Positions 55,543-64,000 of a stretch of 64,000 bases of DNA are shown piece after piece; the first letter of the stretch is position 1, and each line of letters begins with the position of its first letter. Under the pieces are notes generated by a model that saw only the letters and a program-made list of their open reading frames with translations, made no database searches and was not told the origin of the DNA. The translations under genes and the position numbers were made by a program. This stretch comes from Ralstonia sp. NFACC01 (GTDB lineage: Bacteria > Pseudomonadota > Gammaproteobacteria > Burkholderiales > Burkholderiaceae), in contig NZ_FOWV01000003.1 in the NCBI RefSeq assembly GCF_900115545.1, positions 1-64,000 of the forward strand, read 5' to 3'.

Positions 55543-55584
55543 CAAAAAGACAAAACGGTGGCGCGGGACGCGCCCGGCCACCGT
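55543..55584 (-). terminator. Terminator-like hairpin between infB and rbfA
   Basis: On the minus strand ACGGTGGC (55584-55577) pairs with GCCACCGT (55562-55555), with GGCGCG/CGCG-type pairing possible inside the loop, followed by TTTGTCTTTTT. It would reduce transcription from infB into rbfA-truB. Confidence 0.7.
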
Positions 55585-55624
55585 CGCAAAGTCGAGCCGG
55601 ACACCGCAGCGTCCGGCCAACGGA

Positions 55625-58519
55625 TTACAGCGTACGTGCCACCTCGGTGATCTCGTAGACCTCGAGTTGATCGCCTTCCTGAACGTCGTTGAAGTTCTTG
55701 ATCGACAGGCCGCACTCGAAGCCTTGCTTCACTTCTTTCACATCGTCCTTGAAGCGCTTGAGCGAATCGAGTTCGCCCGAGAAGATGACCACGTTCGCAC
55801 GCAGCACCCGCACCAGCGAATTGCGCTTGACGAAACCGTCCAGCACCATACAGCCCGCCACCGCACCAACCTTCGGTACGTGGAAGACCTGGCGTACTTC
55901 GACAAGGCCCGTCGTTTCTTCGCGCTTCTCCGGCGAGAGCATGCCCGACATCGCTGCCTTCACCTCATCCACAGCGTCATAGATGATGTTGTAGTAGCGG
56001 ATGTCGATGCCCTGATGCTCGGCCAGCTTGCGTGCGCCTGCGTCGGCCCGCGTATTGAAGCCGATGATGACGGCCTTCGATGCGGTTGCCAGGTTGACGT
56101 CCGACTCGGTGATGCCACCCACGGCCGCGTGCACGACCTGTACGCGCACTTCGTCGGTCGACAGCTTCTGCAGCGAGTGCACCAATGCTTCCTGCGAACC
56201 TTGAACGTCCGCCTTGATGATCAGCGGCAGCGACTTCACGTCGCCTTCGCTCATCTGTTCCAGCATGTTTTCCAGCTTGGCAGCCTGTTGGCGCGCCAGC
56301 TTTACGTCACGGAACTTGCCTTGGCGGAACAGCGCGATTTCGCGCGCCTTGCGCTCGTCCGGCAGCACCAGGACTTCTTCGCCAGCGCCCGGCACTTCCG
56401 ACAGGCCCTGGATTTCCACCGGGATCGACGGACCAGCTTCCTTGGCCGGCTTGCCGTTTTCGTCCAGCATAGCGCGCACGCGGCCATAGGCCGTGCCCGC
56501 GAGCACCACGTCGCCGCGCTTGAGCGTACCGCTCTGCACCAGCACCGTAGCGATCGGCCCCTTACCCTTGTCCAACTGCGCTTCCACCACCAGACCCTTG
56601 GCCGGCGCGTTGACTGGAGCCTTCAGTTCCAGCACTTCGGCCTGCAGCAGCACGTTTTCCAGCAGGCTGTCGATACCTTCGCCCGTTTTGGCGGACACCG
56701 GCACGAACGGCACATCACCGCCGTACTCTTCCGGAATCACGCTCTCAGCCACCAGTTCCTGCTTGACGCGGTCGGGGTTGGCTTCAGGCTTGTCGACCTT
56801 CGTGATCGCAACCACGATGGGCACCTCGGCGGCCTTCGCGTGAGCGATGGCTTCCTTCGTCTGCGGCATGACGCCGTCGTCGGCAGCCACGACCAGAATC
56901 ACGATGTCGGTTGCCTTGGCGCCACGTGCACGCATGGCCGTGAAGGCCTCGTGACCCGGGGTGTCCAGGAACGTAATGACGCCACGGTCGGTTTCGACGT
57001 GATACGCACCGATGTGCTGCGTGATACCGCCGGCTTCACCTGCCGCAACCTTGGCACGACGGATGTAGTCCAGCAGCGAGGTCTTGCCGTGGTCGACGTG
57101 ACCCATGACAGTCACGACCGGCGGACGGGTTTCGGCCTCAGCATTCGTCGGCTCTTCCACACCGCCAATCAGCAGCGCTTCCGGATCGTCCAGCTTGGCC
57201 GCGACCGCCTGGTGGCCCATTTCTTCGACCACGATCATCGCGGTCTCCTGGTCCAGCACTTGGTTGATCGTGACCATCTGGCCGAGCTTCATCATCTGCT
57301 TGATGACTTCGGCAGCCTTGACCGACATCTTGTGCGCCAGATCGGCCACAGAGATGGTTTCCGGCACGTGCACTTCACGCACAACCGGCTCGGTCGGTGC
57401 CTGGAAAGCATTGCGGTTGTCGTCGCCATGGCGGTTGCGGCCGCCCTTGGAGCCGGAGCGCCAACCGTCGGCACCGCCGCCGGTGTCGCCGCGCGTCTTC
57501 AGGCCACCACGCTTACCGCTACGGTTATCGTCCTGCCAGCCCGACTTGCCGCGACCGCCCTTCTTGTCGCCCGTAGGCGAACTGGGTGCTGCAGCGGCAG
57601 GCGCCGGGGCAGCTGGCTTCTTGGCGGCCGCAGCCGGGCGTGCCTCGCCAGCCGGCTTGACCGGCTTGTGCAGCGTGCCCGATTGCTCGGCCTTCTTGAC
57701 TTCTTCAGCCTTGCGCTCGGCGGGTGTCTTCAGCACGCGAGCGGGGGCGCTCATCATCTCGCGGATGGCGCGTGCCTCGGCTTCGGCAGCTTCACGGCGC
57801 TTGCGCGCACCGTCTTCCTCGGCCTTGATCTTGTCGGCAGCAACGCGCGCCTCATCAGCGGCCTTCTGCGCAGCTTCGCGCTCACTTGCCAGACGTGCGG
57901 CATCTTCCTCGGCCTTGCGGCGCGGGGCTTCGTCCGACGCTTCAGCGGCTGCGCGGGCAGCAACGGCTTCCTCTTCCGCCTTCTTGGCGGCGAGTTCAGC
58001 CTGACGCTTCTGCTCGGCTTCAGCAGCTTCCTGACGGGCGCGACGCTCAGCTTCCTCGCGCTCCATCGCCTCCTGGCGCGCCTTCAGCTCAGCTTCCTGA
58101 CGGGCCAGCAATTCAGCCTGGTGGCGTTGTTCTTCCTCGCGACGCGCGATTTCCTCGGCATCAACCACCGGTGCAACCTCTGCGGCGTCCGATTCAGCCT
58201 GCGCCGCGTTCGGCTCATCACGCTTGACCAGCACGCGCTTCTTCTTGACTTCCACTTGCACGGTGCGCGTCTTGCCGGTGGCATCCGCTTGGCGGATTTC
58301 GCTGGTTTCGCGTTTGGTGATCGTGATCTTCTTGCGCGCGCCATCCTCGGCGCTGCCGTGTGCTCGCTTGAGATAGTCGAGCAGTCGGGTCTTGTCCGAT
58401 TCGGTGATGACGTCTTCCGGCGTCGCCTTTTGCACGCCCGCGGCTTGCAATTGTTCCAGCAGCGCTGATGCGCTTCGGTTCAATTCGCCAGCGAGTTGGG
58501 CAACTGTTGTGCTTGCCAT
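55625..58519 (-). CDS. infB: Translation initiation factor IF-2
   Basis: IF-2 brings initiator tRNA to the 30S subunit. The 964-residue protein has the IF2_N domain at the start, a very long charged region rich in A/E/R/K (about 100-230, coiled-coil-like), a basic Gly-rich linker (about 310-370), and the GTPase with G1 GHVDHGKT at 473-480, DTPGHEAF and [13 protein letters not shown] motifs, then the C1/C2 domains. Length is normal for this class. It lies 62 bp after nusA. Confidence 0.99.
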   Translation of the reverse strand: MASTTVAQLAGELNRSASALLEQLQAAGVQKATPEDVITESDKTRLLDYLKRAHGSAEDGARKKITITKRETSEIRQADATGKTRTVQVEVKKKRVLVKRDEPNAAQAESDAAEVAPVVDAEEIARREEEQRHQAELLARQEAELKARQEAMEREEAERRARQEAAEAEQKRQAELAAKKAEEEAVAARAAAEASDEAPRRKAEEDAARLASEREAAQKAADEARVAADKIKAEEDGARKRREAAEAEARAIREMMSAPARVLKTPAERKAEEVKKAEQSGTLHKPVKPAGEARPAAAAKKPAAPAPAAAAPSSPTGDKKGGRGKSGWQDDNRSGKRGGLKTRGDTGGGADGWRSGSKGGRNRHGDDNRNAFQAPTEPVVREVHVPETISVADLAHKMSVKAAEVIKQMMKLGQMVTINQVLDQETAMIVVEEMGHQAVAAKLDDPEALLIGGVEEPTNAEAETRPPVVTVMGHVDHGKTSLLDYIRRAKVAAGEAGGITQHIGAYHVETDRGVITFLDTPGHEAFTAMRARGAKATDIVILVVAADDGVMPQTKEAIAHAKAAEVPIVVAITKVDKPEANPDRVKQELVAESVIPEEYGGDVPFVPVSAKTGEGIDSLLENVLLQAEVLELKAPVNAPAKGLVVEAQLDKGKGPIATVLVQSGTLKRGDVVLAGTAYGRVRAMLDENGKPAKEAGPSIPVEIQGLSEVPGAGEEVLVLPDERKAREIALFRQGKFRDVKLARQQAAKLENMLEQMSEGDVKSLPLIIKADVQGSQEALVHSLQKLSTDEVRVQVVHAAVGGITESDVNLATASKAVIIGFNTRADAGARKLAEHQGIDIRYYNIIYDAVDEVKAAMSGMLSPEKREETTGLVEVRQVFHVPKVGAVAGCMVLDGFVKRNSLVRVLRANVVIFSGELDSLKRFKDDVKEVKQGFECGLSIKNFNDVQEGDQLEVYEITEVARTL

Positions 58520-58581
58520 TCAAACCCTTTCGATGCTTGGTTTCAGTGAGAATTGCGATAAACGATCAACGCTTACGCGAC

Positions 58582-60057
58582 TCACGAAAACCAGTGTTCA
58601 CGCGCCTTCATGATCAGCGCCTTGGCTTGTTCTTCGTCGACGCCGGTCATCTCGACCAATTCGTCCACGGCCAGCTCGGCCAAGTCGTCACGCGTCTGGA
58701 TGTTCCCCTCGGCCAGCTTGCCGATCAGCTCCGGGGTCAGCCCCTCGAGGTCGCGCAGGTCTTGCGACACCTTCTCGACCTTTTCTTCCTTCGCCAGCTC
58801 CATCGTCAACAACACGTCGCGAGCGCGGTTGCGCAGCTCGTTGACGGTGTCCTCGTCGAACGCTTCGATTTCCAGCATTTCCTGCAGCGGCACGTAAGCC
58901 ACTTCCTCGAGCGAGCTGAAGCCCTCTTCGATCAGGATGTCAGCAACCTCTTCGTCCACGTCCAGCTTGGCCATGAACAACTGGCGAACGACGGAGCTTT
59001 CTTCTGCCTGCTTCTGCGCAGACTCTGCCGGCGTCATGATGTTGATCTGCCAGCCCGTCAACTCCGACGCCAAGCGAACGTTCTGGCCGCTACGGCCGAT
59101 GGCCACGGCGAGGTTTTCCTCGTCGACAACCACGTCCATGCTGTGCTTTTCCTCGTCCACGACGATCGACTGAACTTGTGCCGGCGCCAACGCACCGATC
59201 ACAAACTGCGCCGGGTCTTCCGACCACAGCACGATGTCCACAGCCTCGCCGCCAACTTCGTTGCGCACAGCCGTCACACGGGTGCCGCGCACGCCGACGC
59301 AAGTGCCAATCGGGTCGATACGCTTGTCGTGTGCAACGACTGCGATTTTCGCACGCACGCCCGGATCGCGCGCGGCGGCCTTAATCTCCAACAGGCCCTG
59401 TTCCATTTCAGGCACTTCGTTTTCGAAGAGCTTGATCAGGAACTCTGGGCAAGTGCGCGAAAGCTCAATCTGGGGGCCACGTGCGGTGCGATCGACATTC
59501 AGGATGTACGCGCGGACACGGTCGCCCGTGCGCAGGTTTTCCTTCGGGATCATCTGGTCGCGGGTCAGCAGCGCCTCGACGCGGCCAGTTTCCACGATCA
59601 GGCCCTTCTTGTCGGCGCGCTTAATCGTGCCGGTCATGACCTTCTCGCCGCGATCCAGGTAGTCGTTCAGGATCTGCTCGCGCTCGGCATCGCGGATGCG
59701 CTGTAGGATCACCTGCTTGGCAGCCTGCGCGCCGATACGGCCGAACTCAACCGATTCGATCTGCTCTTCGACAAAGTCGTCGACGTCGATATCAGCGTCC
59801 TGCTCCTTGGCTTCGAACAGCAGAATCTGCTTGTCCGGCTCCTGCAGGCCTGCATCGTCGGGAACGACGAGCCAGCGACGGAAGGTTTCGTGTTCGCCCG
59901 ACTCACGGTCGATCGCCACGCGCACATCCACGTCTTCTTCAAAGCGCTTCTTGGTCGCCGAAGCCAATGCGGCCTCCAGCGCCCCGAACACTACATCCTT
60001 GTCGACGTTTTTTTCGCGCGCAAGCGCATCGACGAGCAACAGAACTTCGCGGCTCAT
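58582..60057 (-). CDS. nusA: Transcription termination/antitermination protein NusA
   Basis: NusA binds RNA polymerase and modulates pausing, termination and antitermination. The 491-residue protein has the N-terminal RNAP-binding domain, an S1 domain ([15 protein letters not shown]), KH1 and KH2 ([24 protein letters not shown]) and two C-terminal acidic helix-hairpin-helix repeats, as in E. coli. The start overlaps the rimP stop as ATGA, showing coupling. Confidence 0.99.
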   Translation of the reverse strand: MSREVLLLVDALAREKNVDKDVVFGALEAALASATKKRFEEDVDVRVAIDRESGEHETFRRWLVVPDDAGLQEPDKQILLFEAKEQDADIDVDDFVEEQIESVEFGRIGAQAAKQVILQRIRDAEREQILNDYLDRGEKVMTGTIKRADKKGLIVETGRVEALLTRDQMIPKENLRTGDRVRAYILNVDRTARGPQIELSRTCPEFLIKLFENEVPEMEQGLLEIKAAARDPGVRAKIAVVAHDKRIDPIGTCVGVRGTRVTAVRNEVGGEAVDIVLWSEDPAQFVIGALAPAQVQSIVVDEEKHSMDVVVDEENLAVAIGRSGQNVRLASELTGWQINIMTPAESAQKQAEESSVVRQLFMAKLDVDEEVADILIEEGFSSLEEVAYVPLQEMLEIEAFDEDTVNELRNRARDVLLTMELAKEEKVEKVSQDLRDLEGLTPELIGKLAEGNIQTRDDLAELAVDELVEMTGVDEEQAKALIMKAREHWFS

Positions 60058-60542
60058 TGCTTGTTCCCTTTGTTTCGATTTCCTTTGAAGTCCAGCACGG
60101 GCACCAGCCGGGCGCGGTCGAGTTCCGACAGCGTGAATTCCAGCAGTGCGGGGCCTTCCTTGCCCTCAAACTCAAGGCCGATTCGTTCCTGGCCTGGCTC
60201 GCCCGTCGGAGCCTGAATGATTCCCGTGAAATTCTTTTGCCCGTCCACTGGCAGGCGCAACGTCACCTTGACCTCAAGGCCGGCGAAGCGCGTGAAGTCG
60301 GCCAGCGTGCGCAGCGGGCGGTCCAGCCCGGGCGACGACACTTCCAACCGTTCGTAGTTGACGTTTTCAACTTCGAACACGCGCGTGAGCTGATGGCTCA
60401 CTTTTTCGCAATCTTCAATGACGATGCCGTTCTCTGCCTGATCGATATACACGCGCAGCAGCCCGGCGGGTGCGCGCTCCACTTCCACCAGTTCGTATCC
60501 CATGGCGGTGAGGGTTTTCTCAATCAGATCAGTCAGATGCAC
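60054..60542 (-). CDS. rimP: Ribosome maturation factor RimP
   Basis: RimP assists 30S maturation. The 162-residue protein has [22 protein letters not shown], and the [10 protein letters not shown] signature. The GTG at 60542 is the best start: AGGA lies 6-9 nt upstream and the product begins with the family's VHLTDLIE pattern. The frame continues to 60587 only into leader sequence. It is the first gene of rimP-nusA-infB, directly behind a leader terminator. Confidence 0.96.
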   Translation of the reverse strand: MHLTDLIEKTLTAMGYELVEVERAPAGLLRVYIDQAENGIVIEDCEKVSHQLTRVFEVENVNYERLEVSSPGLDRPLRTLADFTRFAGLEVKVTLRLPVDGQKNFTGIIQAPTGEPGQERIGLEFEGKEGPALLEFTLSELDRARLVPVLDFKGNRNKGNKQ

Positions 60543-60585
60543 GTTTTTCCTGAAGAATTTCCCGGTATGGCCAACCTGCCGAAGC

Positions 60586-60623
60586 AAAAAAAAATGGGCG
60601 CAACGCCCATATCATTCGCCCAT
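60586..60623 (-). terminator. Intrinsic terminator in the rimP-nusA-infB leader (possible attenuator)
   Basis: On the minus strand ATGGGCG (60610-60604), loop TTG, CGCCCAT (60600-60594) and eight further T residues form a textbook terminator. It is 44 bp upstream of the rimP GTG and about 40 bp downstream of a candidate promoter. A second ATGGGCG copy (60623-60617) could compete for the same 3' arm. Confidence 0.8.
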
Positions 60624-60654
60624 CTTCTGCAGGATGACTTTTGATTAGACTCAC

Positions 60655-60683
60655 ATTGTAATACGCTTCGAGGCAAAACGCAA
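60655..60683 (-). promoter_or_regulatory. Candidate promoter of the rimP-nusA-infB operon
   Basis: On the minus strand TTGCGT (60683-60678), a 17-bp spacer and TACAAT (60660-60655). It lies between the rluB terminator and the leader terminator, so the transcript would cross the latter before reaching rimP. Confidence 0.5.
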
Positions 60684-60703
60684 AAATTGCCCCGAAGCCG
60701 CCA

Positions 60704-60742
60704 CAAAATGGGGCGTTGCGACGAAGGTCGCACACAACGCCC
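60704..60742 (-). terminator. Terminator of rluB
   Basis: On the minus strand GGGCGTTG...GTGCGAC pairs with GTCGCAACGCCC around CTTC, with a small bulge, and CATTTTG follows. It starts a few bases after the rluB stop. Confidence 0.7.
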
Positions 60743-60748
60743 ACATTT

Positions 60749-62566
60749 TTAGCGCTTACCGCCGCGTTTGCCACCACCGCGCGGCGCCTTGTTGCCGTTC
60801 GATGTGCCGCCGCCACTCTTTCCGGGGCGCTTGTTGCCGGGCGCGCGATTGCCATCACGCATACCACCGCCACCGGCCGCGCCGCCGCGGCCATTCGGGC
60901 GCTCGCCCATACGGGTGCGCGCTGTCAGCGTGGTCGGACCGCCCACATTGATGTAGCCCATGGACGTTTGCATCGGATCGGGCTGACGCGGGTTGGACGG
61001 ACGGCGCTGCGCGGGTTGCGCGCGATTACCGTTCTCAACGCCCATACCGCGTGACTGGAAGTTGGCTTCACCCGCAAAACCGGACGACATCGGCCCCATC
61101 AGCACCGGCGCCGGCCCACGGCGACGATTGCCCTGGCGGTCTTGCCCACCGCCAGAACTGGCCGTCGGCACCTTCATGCCCAGCGTGCCCATCAGCGTGC
61201 GGACATCCTCGGCCGACACCTCCTGCCAGCGCCCGCGCTTGAGCCCGCGCGGCAGAACGAAGCTGCCATAGCGCGTACGGATCAGGCGCGACACAGTCAG
61301 ATTGACCGCCTCGAACATGCGTCGAACCTCGCGGTTCCGACCCTCCGTCAGAGCGACGTGGTACCAATGATTGACACCTTCGCCGCCGCCATCGACGCAG
61401 CGCAGGAAGTTGGCTTCGCCGTCCTGGAGCGGGATGCCGTGCAGCAGCTTCTGACGGTCAGTTTCGGCCAGCTCGCCCAGCGTACGCACCGCATATTCAC
61501 GCTCAACGCCATAGCGCGGATGCATGAAGCGGTTGGCGATGTCGCCGGAGGTCGTGAAAATCAGCAGGCCCTCGGTATTGAAGTCGAGGCGACCGACGGC
61601 GACCCACTTGCCGGTCTTCATGCGCGGCAATGCATCGAACACCGTCGGACGGCCTTCCGGATCGGATTGGCTCACGATTTCACCGGCCGGCTTGTGATAT
61701 AGCAGCACGCGCGGCGGCTTGTTCGGCAGCTTGCGCTGGATCAGCTTGCCGTTCACGCGCACCTGATCGGTCGCGAGAATGCGTTGGCCGATGTGGGCCG
61801 GCAGGCCGTTCACGGAGACGCGACCTTGCAGGATCAGGTCTTCCATGTCGCGGCGCGAGCCAAGCCCGGCGTCCGCCAGGATTTTGTGCAGCTTGGGAGC
61901 GTCGTCGTCGGAGGTCAGTTCGCGCGCCTTAGGGGGCTGCGATGCACCGCCAGCGTCAACTTCCGAGTCGTAAGCGCCGGAAATCACGTATTGGAAGACG
62001 TCTTCGGAGCCCTTGCCGCCCTTCAGCCCCTTGCCCCCGCGATTCTCGGTCTGGCCGCCAGCCTTGCCTTGCGGTTTGCCGCTGCGGTTCTGCTGCTTGC
62101 CACGACCGCCGACACTCTTGCCGCCAGCGCCTTCCGTACGATCACTGCGATCGGCGCGTTCCGCCGGTTGGCCTTCGCCTTGACGGCGACGGTTCTTGCC
62201 GAAACGGCCGCGCGGGCCCCGCCGCTCGCCCTGGCCTTCTGTTGGTCCCTGCTCGGCTGGTGCAGCACCTTCTGCGGCAACGACCGCCGGCTCACCAGCC
62301 GACTCTTTCGGCTTGCGTGCCCGTGGCGCGCGGCTCTTGCGCGGTTGCGCAGGCTGGCTGGAGTCAGCACCACCGGCCTCAGCGGCTTCACCCTCAGGGC
62401 GGCCATCCTGCTGCTGGCGGCGCGAAGCCACGAGGTTGCGCAAGCCTCGGCGCAAACCCTTGCGACGAGGCGCGGCCTCAGTCCCATCACCGCCGTCTTG
62501 TCGCGGCGGCTGAGCGTCGGCGTCGGCCGGCATACGTGTATCCATGGAGTCTGGCTGGGTGCTCAC
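60749..62566 (-). CDS. rluB: Ribosomal large subunit pseudouridine synthase RluB-like, with long basic extensions
   Basis: RluB forms pseudouridine 2605 in 23S rRNA. The conserved core is only about residues 215-460: an S4 domain ([21 protein letters not shown]) and the RsuA-type catalytic part with [14 protein letters not shown], the catalytic Asp near 322. An Arg/Gly/Ala-rich N-terminal region of about 210 residues and a C-terminal tail of about 140 residues rich in G, R and N are low-complexity. E. coli RluB is about 290 residues. The start is the GTG at 62566 or the ATG at 62545. It follows scpB by 59 bp. Confidence 0.9.
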   Translation of the reverse strand: MSTQPDSMDTRMPADADAQPPRQDGGDGTEAAPRRKGLRRGLRNLVASRRQQQDGRPEGEAAEAGGADSSQPAQPRKSRAPRARKPKESAGEPAVVAAEGAAPAEQGPTEGQGERRGPRGRFGKNRRRQGEGQPAERADRSDRTEGAGGKSVGGRGKQQNRSGKPQGKAGGQTENRGGKGLKGGKGSEDVFQYVISGAYDSEVDAGGASQPPKARELTSDDDAPKLHKILADAGLGSRRDMEDLILQGRVSVNGLPAHIGQRILATDQVRVNGKLIQRKLPNKPPRVLLYHKPAGEIVSQSDPEGRPTVFDALPRMKTGKWVAVGRLDFNTEGLLIFTTSGDIANRFMHPRYGVEREYAVRTLGELAETDRQKLLHGIPLQDGEANFLRCVDGGGEGVNHWYHVALTEGRNREVRRMFEAVNLTVSRLIRTRYGSFVLPRGLKRGRWQEVSAEDVRTLMGTLGMKVPTASSGGGQDRQGNRRRGPAPVLMGPMSSGFAGEANFQSRGMGVENGNRAQPAQRRPSNPRQPDPMQTSMGYINVGGPTTLTARTRMGERPNGRGGAAGGGGMRDGNRAPGNKRPGKSGGGTSNGNKAPRGGGKRGGKR

Positions 62567-62625
62567 AACGTCTTCAAAAAATCTAGGGGTTCAGACCATG
62601 CACCGACTGTGCGGCAGGCATGGCG

Positions 62626-63465
62626 TCACGAATGTTCATTGGCGGGAGCCGCAGGCGGCTCGACCGGTGTTTTGTACTCGTCTTCAGTTGCCTCGGTCGC
62701 ATTCATCGCTTGCGACTCGGTTTCCAGCTCTGGCTCATCACCCACCGCAACCCCAACAGGCTGCGCTGGCGTTTCAGCTGCTTCGACGGAAGCCTCGCCA
62801 ACGGGCGATCCGGCAGAGCCCTCCACCAGAGCCTCTACGCTCTCAGCACCTCCCGGCGCGTCGTTGACCATCGCTGTCAGCTCTTCTACCGCAATTGCAC
62901 CACCCTCGAATTCAATGGCGCCCTGCTCCAGAAGGCTCGCCTGCGCCTGAGCGCGGGCATCTTCCAGCGGCGGCAGTTCGTCCAGCGAGCGCAAGCCAAG
63001 ATCGTCGAGAAACTGCTTGGTCGTCGCATACAGCGCGGGGCGACCCGGCACGTCGCGATGACCGATGACCTCGATCCAGCCGCGGTCTTCAATCTGCTTG
63101 ATGACCTGCGTGTTGACCGTCACACCGCGAATGTCTTCGATATCGCCGCGGGTGACCGGCTGGCGATAAGCGATGATCGCCAGGGTTTCCATCACGGCAC
63201 GCGAGTACTTGGGCGGCTTTTCCGGATGCAGGCGATCGAGATACACGCGCATTTCCGGGCGGCTCTGCAGGCGCCAGCCGGAGGCCAGCGCGACCAGTTC
63301 GACACCGCGATTCAGCCAGTCCTGGCGCAGTTCTTCGAGCAGCACACGGATGGTGTCTGCGGAAACATCTTCGTCGAAGAGCTTGCGCAAGTCATTGACT
63401 CGCAACGGATCCTGCGCGCAGATCAGCGCGGTCTCGAGGACGATCTTCGCCTCTTGGGTATTCAT
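62626..63465 (-). CDS. scpB: Segregation and condensation protein B
   Basis: ScpB is the winged-helix kleisin partner in the SMC-ScpAB condensin. The 279-residue protein has the two wHTH units ([48 protein letters not shown]) within residues 1-185, then an acidic Glu/Ala/Pro-rich tail of about 90 residues. The ATG at 63465 (MNTQEAKI) is the family start; the frame upstream to 63594 is non-conserved. It heads the scpB-rluB pair. Confidence 0.95.
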   Translation of the reverse strand: MNTQEAKIVLETALICAQDPLRVNDLRKLFDEDVSADTIRVLLEELRQDWLNRGVELVALASGWRLQSRPEMRVYLDRLHPEKPPKYSRAVMETLAIIAYRQPVTRGDIEDIRGVTVNTQVIKQIEDRGWIEVIGHRDVPGRPALYATTKQFLDDLGLRSLDELPPLEDARAQAQASLLEQGAIEFEGGAIAVEELTAMVNDAPGGAESVEALVEGSAGSPVGEASVEAAETPAQPVGVAVGDEPELETESQAMNATEATEDEYKTPVEPPAAPANEHS

Positions 63466-64000
63466 CGGGTTGAGCGGCTCGTCATTGCTCGCGCACGGCC
63501 AGTCGCCGTCACGCTTGAGGTTTGTCGTCCCGCCGCGAAGCACGCGGCATTTCTGAATGCTGTTGCCCACCCGGGCCCGGCGCGCGAAGGCCAATTATTC
63601 AATTGGTCCTGCACCGAAACGCAGTGGCTGTGCCCGCAAAGTAGGGCCGGAGGAGCGAGTTGATCCGGTGCCGGTCAGGCACCACAAGGGCAATTTCTTC
63701 CGCCGCCATGGGGACGGATACTGCACCGGACGACTACCAAGAAGAACGGCAGCCCGCCCGAATCGACTGTCCAGGGTGACTCTACCGCTGGATGGCATCG
63801 CTTGGCGCCGCGCTTGGGATTGTTGATTTGCGCGGGTGGCGAATCGAATTGTTGTCGATTGTAGGGCAATTTCCAGCAGCGCCGCAACCGGGAAGATGTC
63901 CTAGCCTCCCATCCCGGGCCGGATGGTGATTTCTACGCGCTTTAAGCGCTTACAGCACGAGACAGAATCCGTGTGCGTTAAGCATCTCTGGCAGCCAGAT
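63466..64000. other. scpB upstream region; no supportable gene
   Basis: These 535 bp hold no ORF with family support. The strand of the next gene is unclear. At 63950-64000 a minus-strand frame of 16 codons ends in TAA and could be the 3' end of a gene running off the window. A 6-bp inverted repeat CCAATT/AATTGG occurs at 63591-63606. A 67-codon minus-strand ORF (63595-63798) lies in the scpB leader, but its Arg/Ser/Pro-rich product is unconvincing. Confidence 0.4.
63858..63887 (-). promoter_or_regulatory. Candidate promoter of scpB-rluB
   Basis: On the minus strand TTGCGG (63887-63882), an 18-bp spacer and TACAAT (63863-63858). It would give an untranslated leader of roughly 385 nt before scpB, unusually long, so a closer promoter is also possible. 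Confidence 0.4.

Noticed and set aside
55514-58468. 984-codon plus-strand ORF antisense to infB
   Set aside because: It mirrors the infB frame. The product is rich in L/R/H/V with no domain, as expected from a GC-rich gene read in the antisense frame.
63595-63798. 67-codon minus-strand ORF in the scpB leader
   Set aside because: Arg/Ser/Pro-rich product, no clear ribosome site, no family; chance ORF in GC-rich DNA is more likely.

Overview
The window looks like a core chromosomal segment of a Ralstonia species (Burkholderiaceae), probably of the R. pickettii group. The grounds are high GC with strong GC3 coding bias, a D-(-)-3-hydroxybutyrate oligomer hydrolase, a PriB gene between rpsF and rpsR, a 216-residue LexA behind two perfect CTGT-N8-ACAG boxes, a split ArnA, and familiar beta-proteobacterial gene orders. 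The species is inferred from memory of protein families, not from a search. I see no prophage, integrase, insertion sequence or CRISPR array. Gene density is high and coding style is uniform, so this is mostly housekeeping DNA with a few accessory modules.

Layout. 1-5127 (minus): a palindromic dispersed-repeat-like element, clpB with a sigma-32 type promoter, and the hydroxybutyrate oligomer hydrolase. 5275-12577 (minus): crcB, molybdopterin genes moaE-moaD-moeA, a uracil-DNA-glycosylase-family gene, thrC, hom and an AlaA-type aminotransferase, most of them tightly packed. 12874-20560 (plus): a Mth938-fold gene followed by a full arn set (arnT, one small flippase subunit, arnB, arnC, separate formyltransferase and decarboxylase genes in place of bifunctional ArnA, arnD) for 4-amino-4-deoxy-L-arabinose modification of lipid A. 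Then come bcp, a structured intergenic segment that may be a small RNA, a PIN-PhoH ATPase, a small exported protein and an NlpC/P60 lipoprotein.

24833-31668 (minus): low-affinity phosphate transporter pit with its DUF47 partner, dnaB, the rpsF-priB-rpsR-rplI operon, an asparaginase and ferredoxin-NADP reductase. lexA lies divergent at 31923, followed by a small ORF and a terminator-rich gap. 33221-40148: a cupin, an exported M20 dipeptidase, a DUF4440 gene, tRNA-His(GTG), dusA, a 3-hydroxyisobutyryl-CoA hydrolase-like gene, a fatty acid hydroxylase/sterol desaturase and a LysR regulator.

40336-46938 (plus): a likely sulfur-compound module made of a polar amino acid ABC transporter, a thiol dioxygenase of the cysteine dioxygenase fold, a four-domain rhodanese protein with only one catalytic cysteine, and a cystathionine beta-lyase-like enzyme. 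The LysR gene is divergent and a T-N11-A dyad sits between. This is the most promising accessory system in the window. 47012-48832 (minus) is typA. 49083-54100 (plus) is a MarR-OMF-EmrA-EmrB tripartite efflux operon with a 12-bp perfect palindrome over its promoter. 54167-63465 (minus) holds the translation/transcription block scpB-rluB // rimP-nusA-infB-rbfA-truB, with an intrinsic terminator inside the rimP leader that looks like an attenuator. 63466-64000 is the scpB upstream region with a candidate promoter and no supportable gene.
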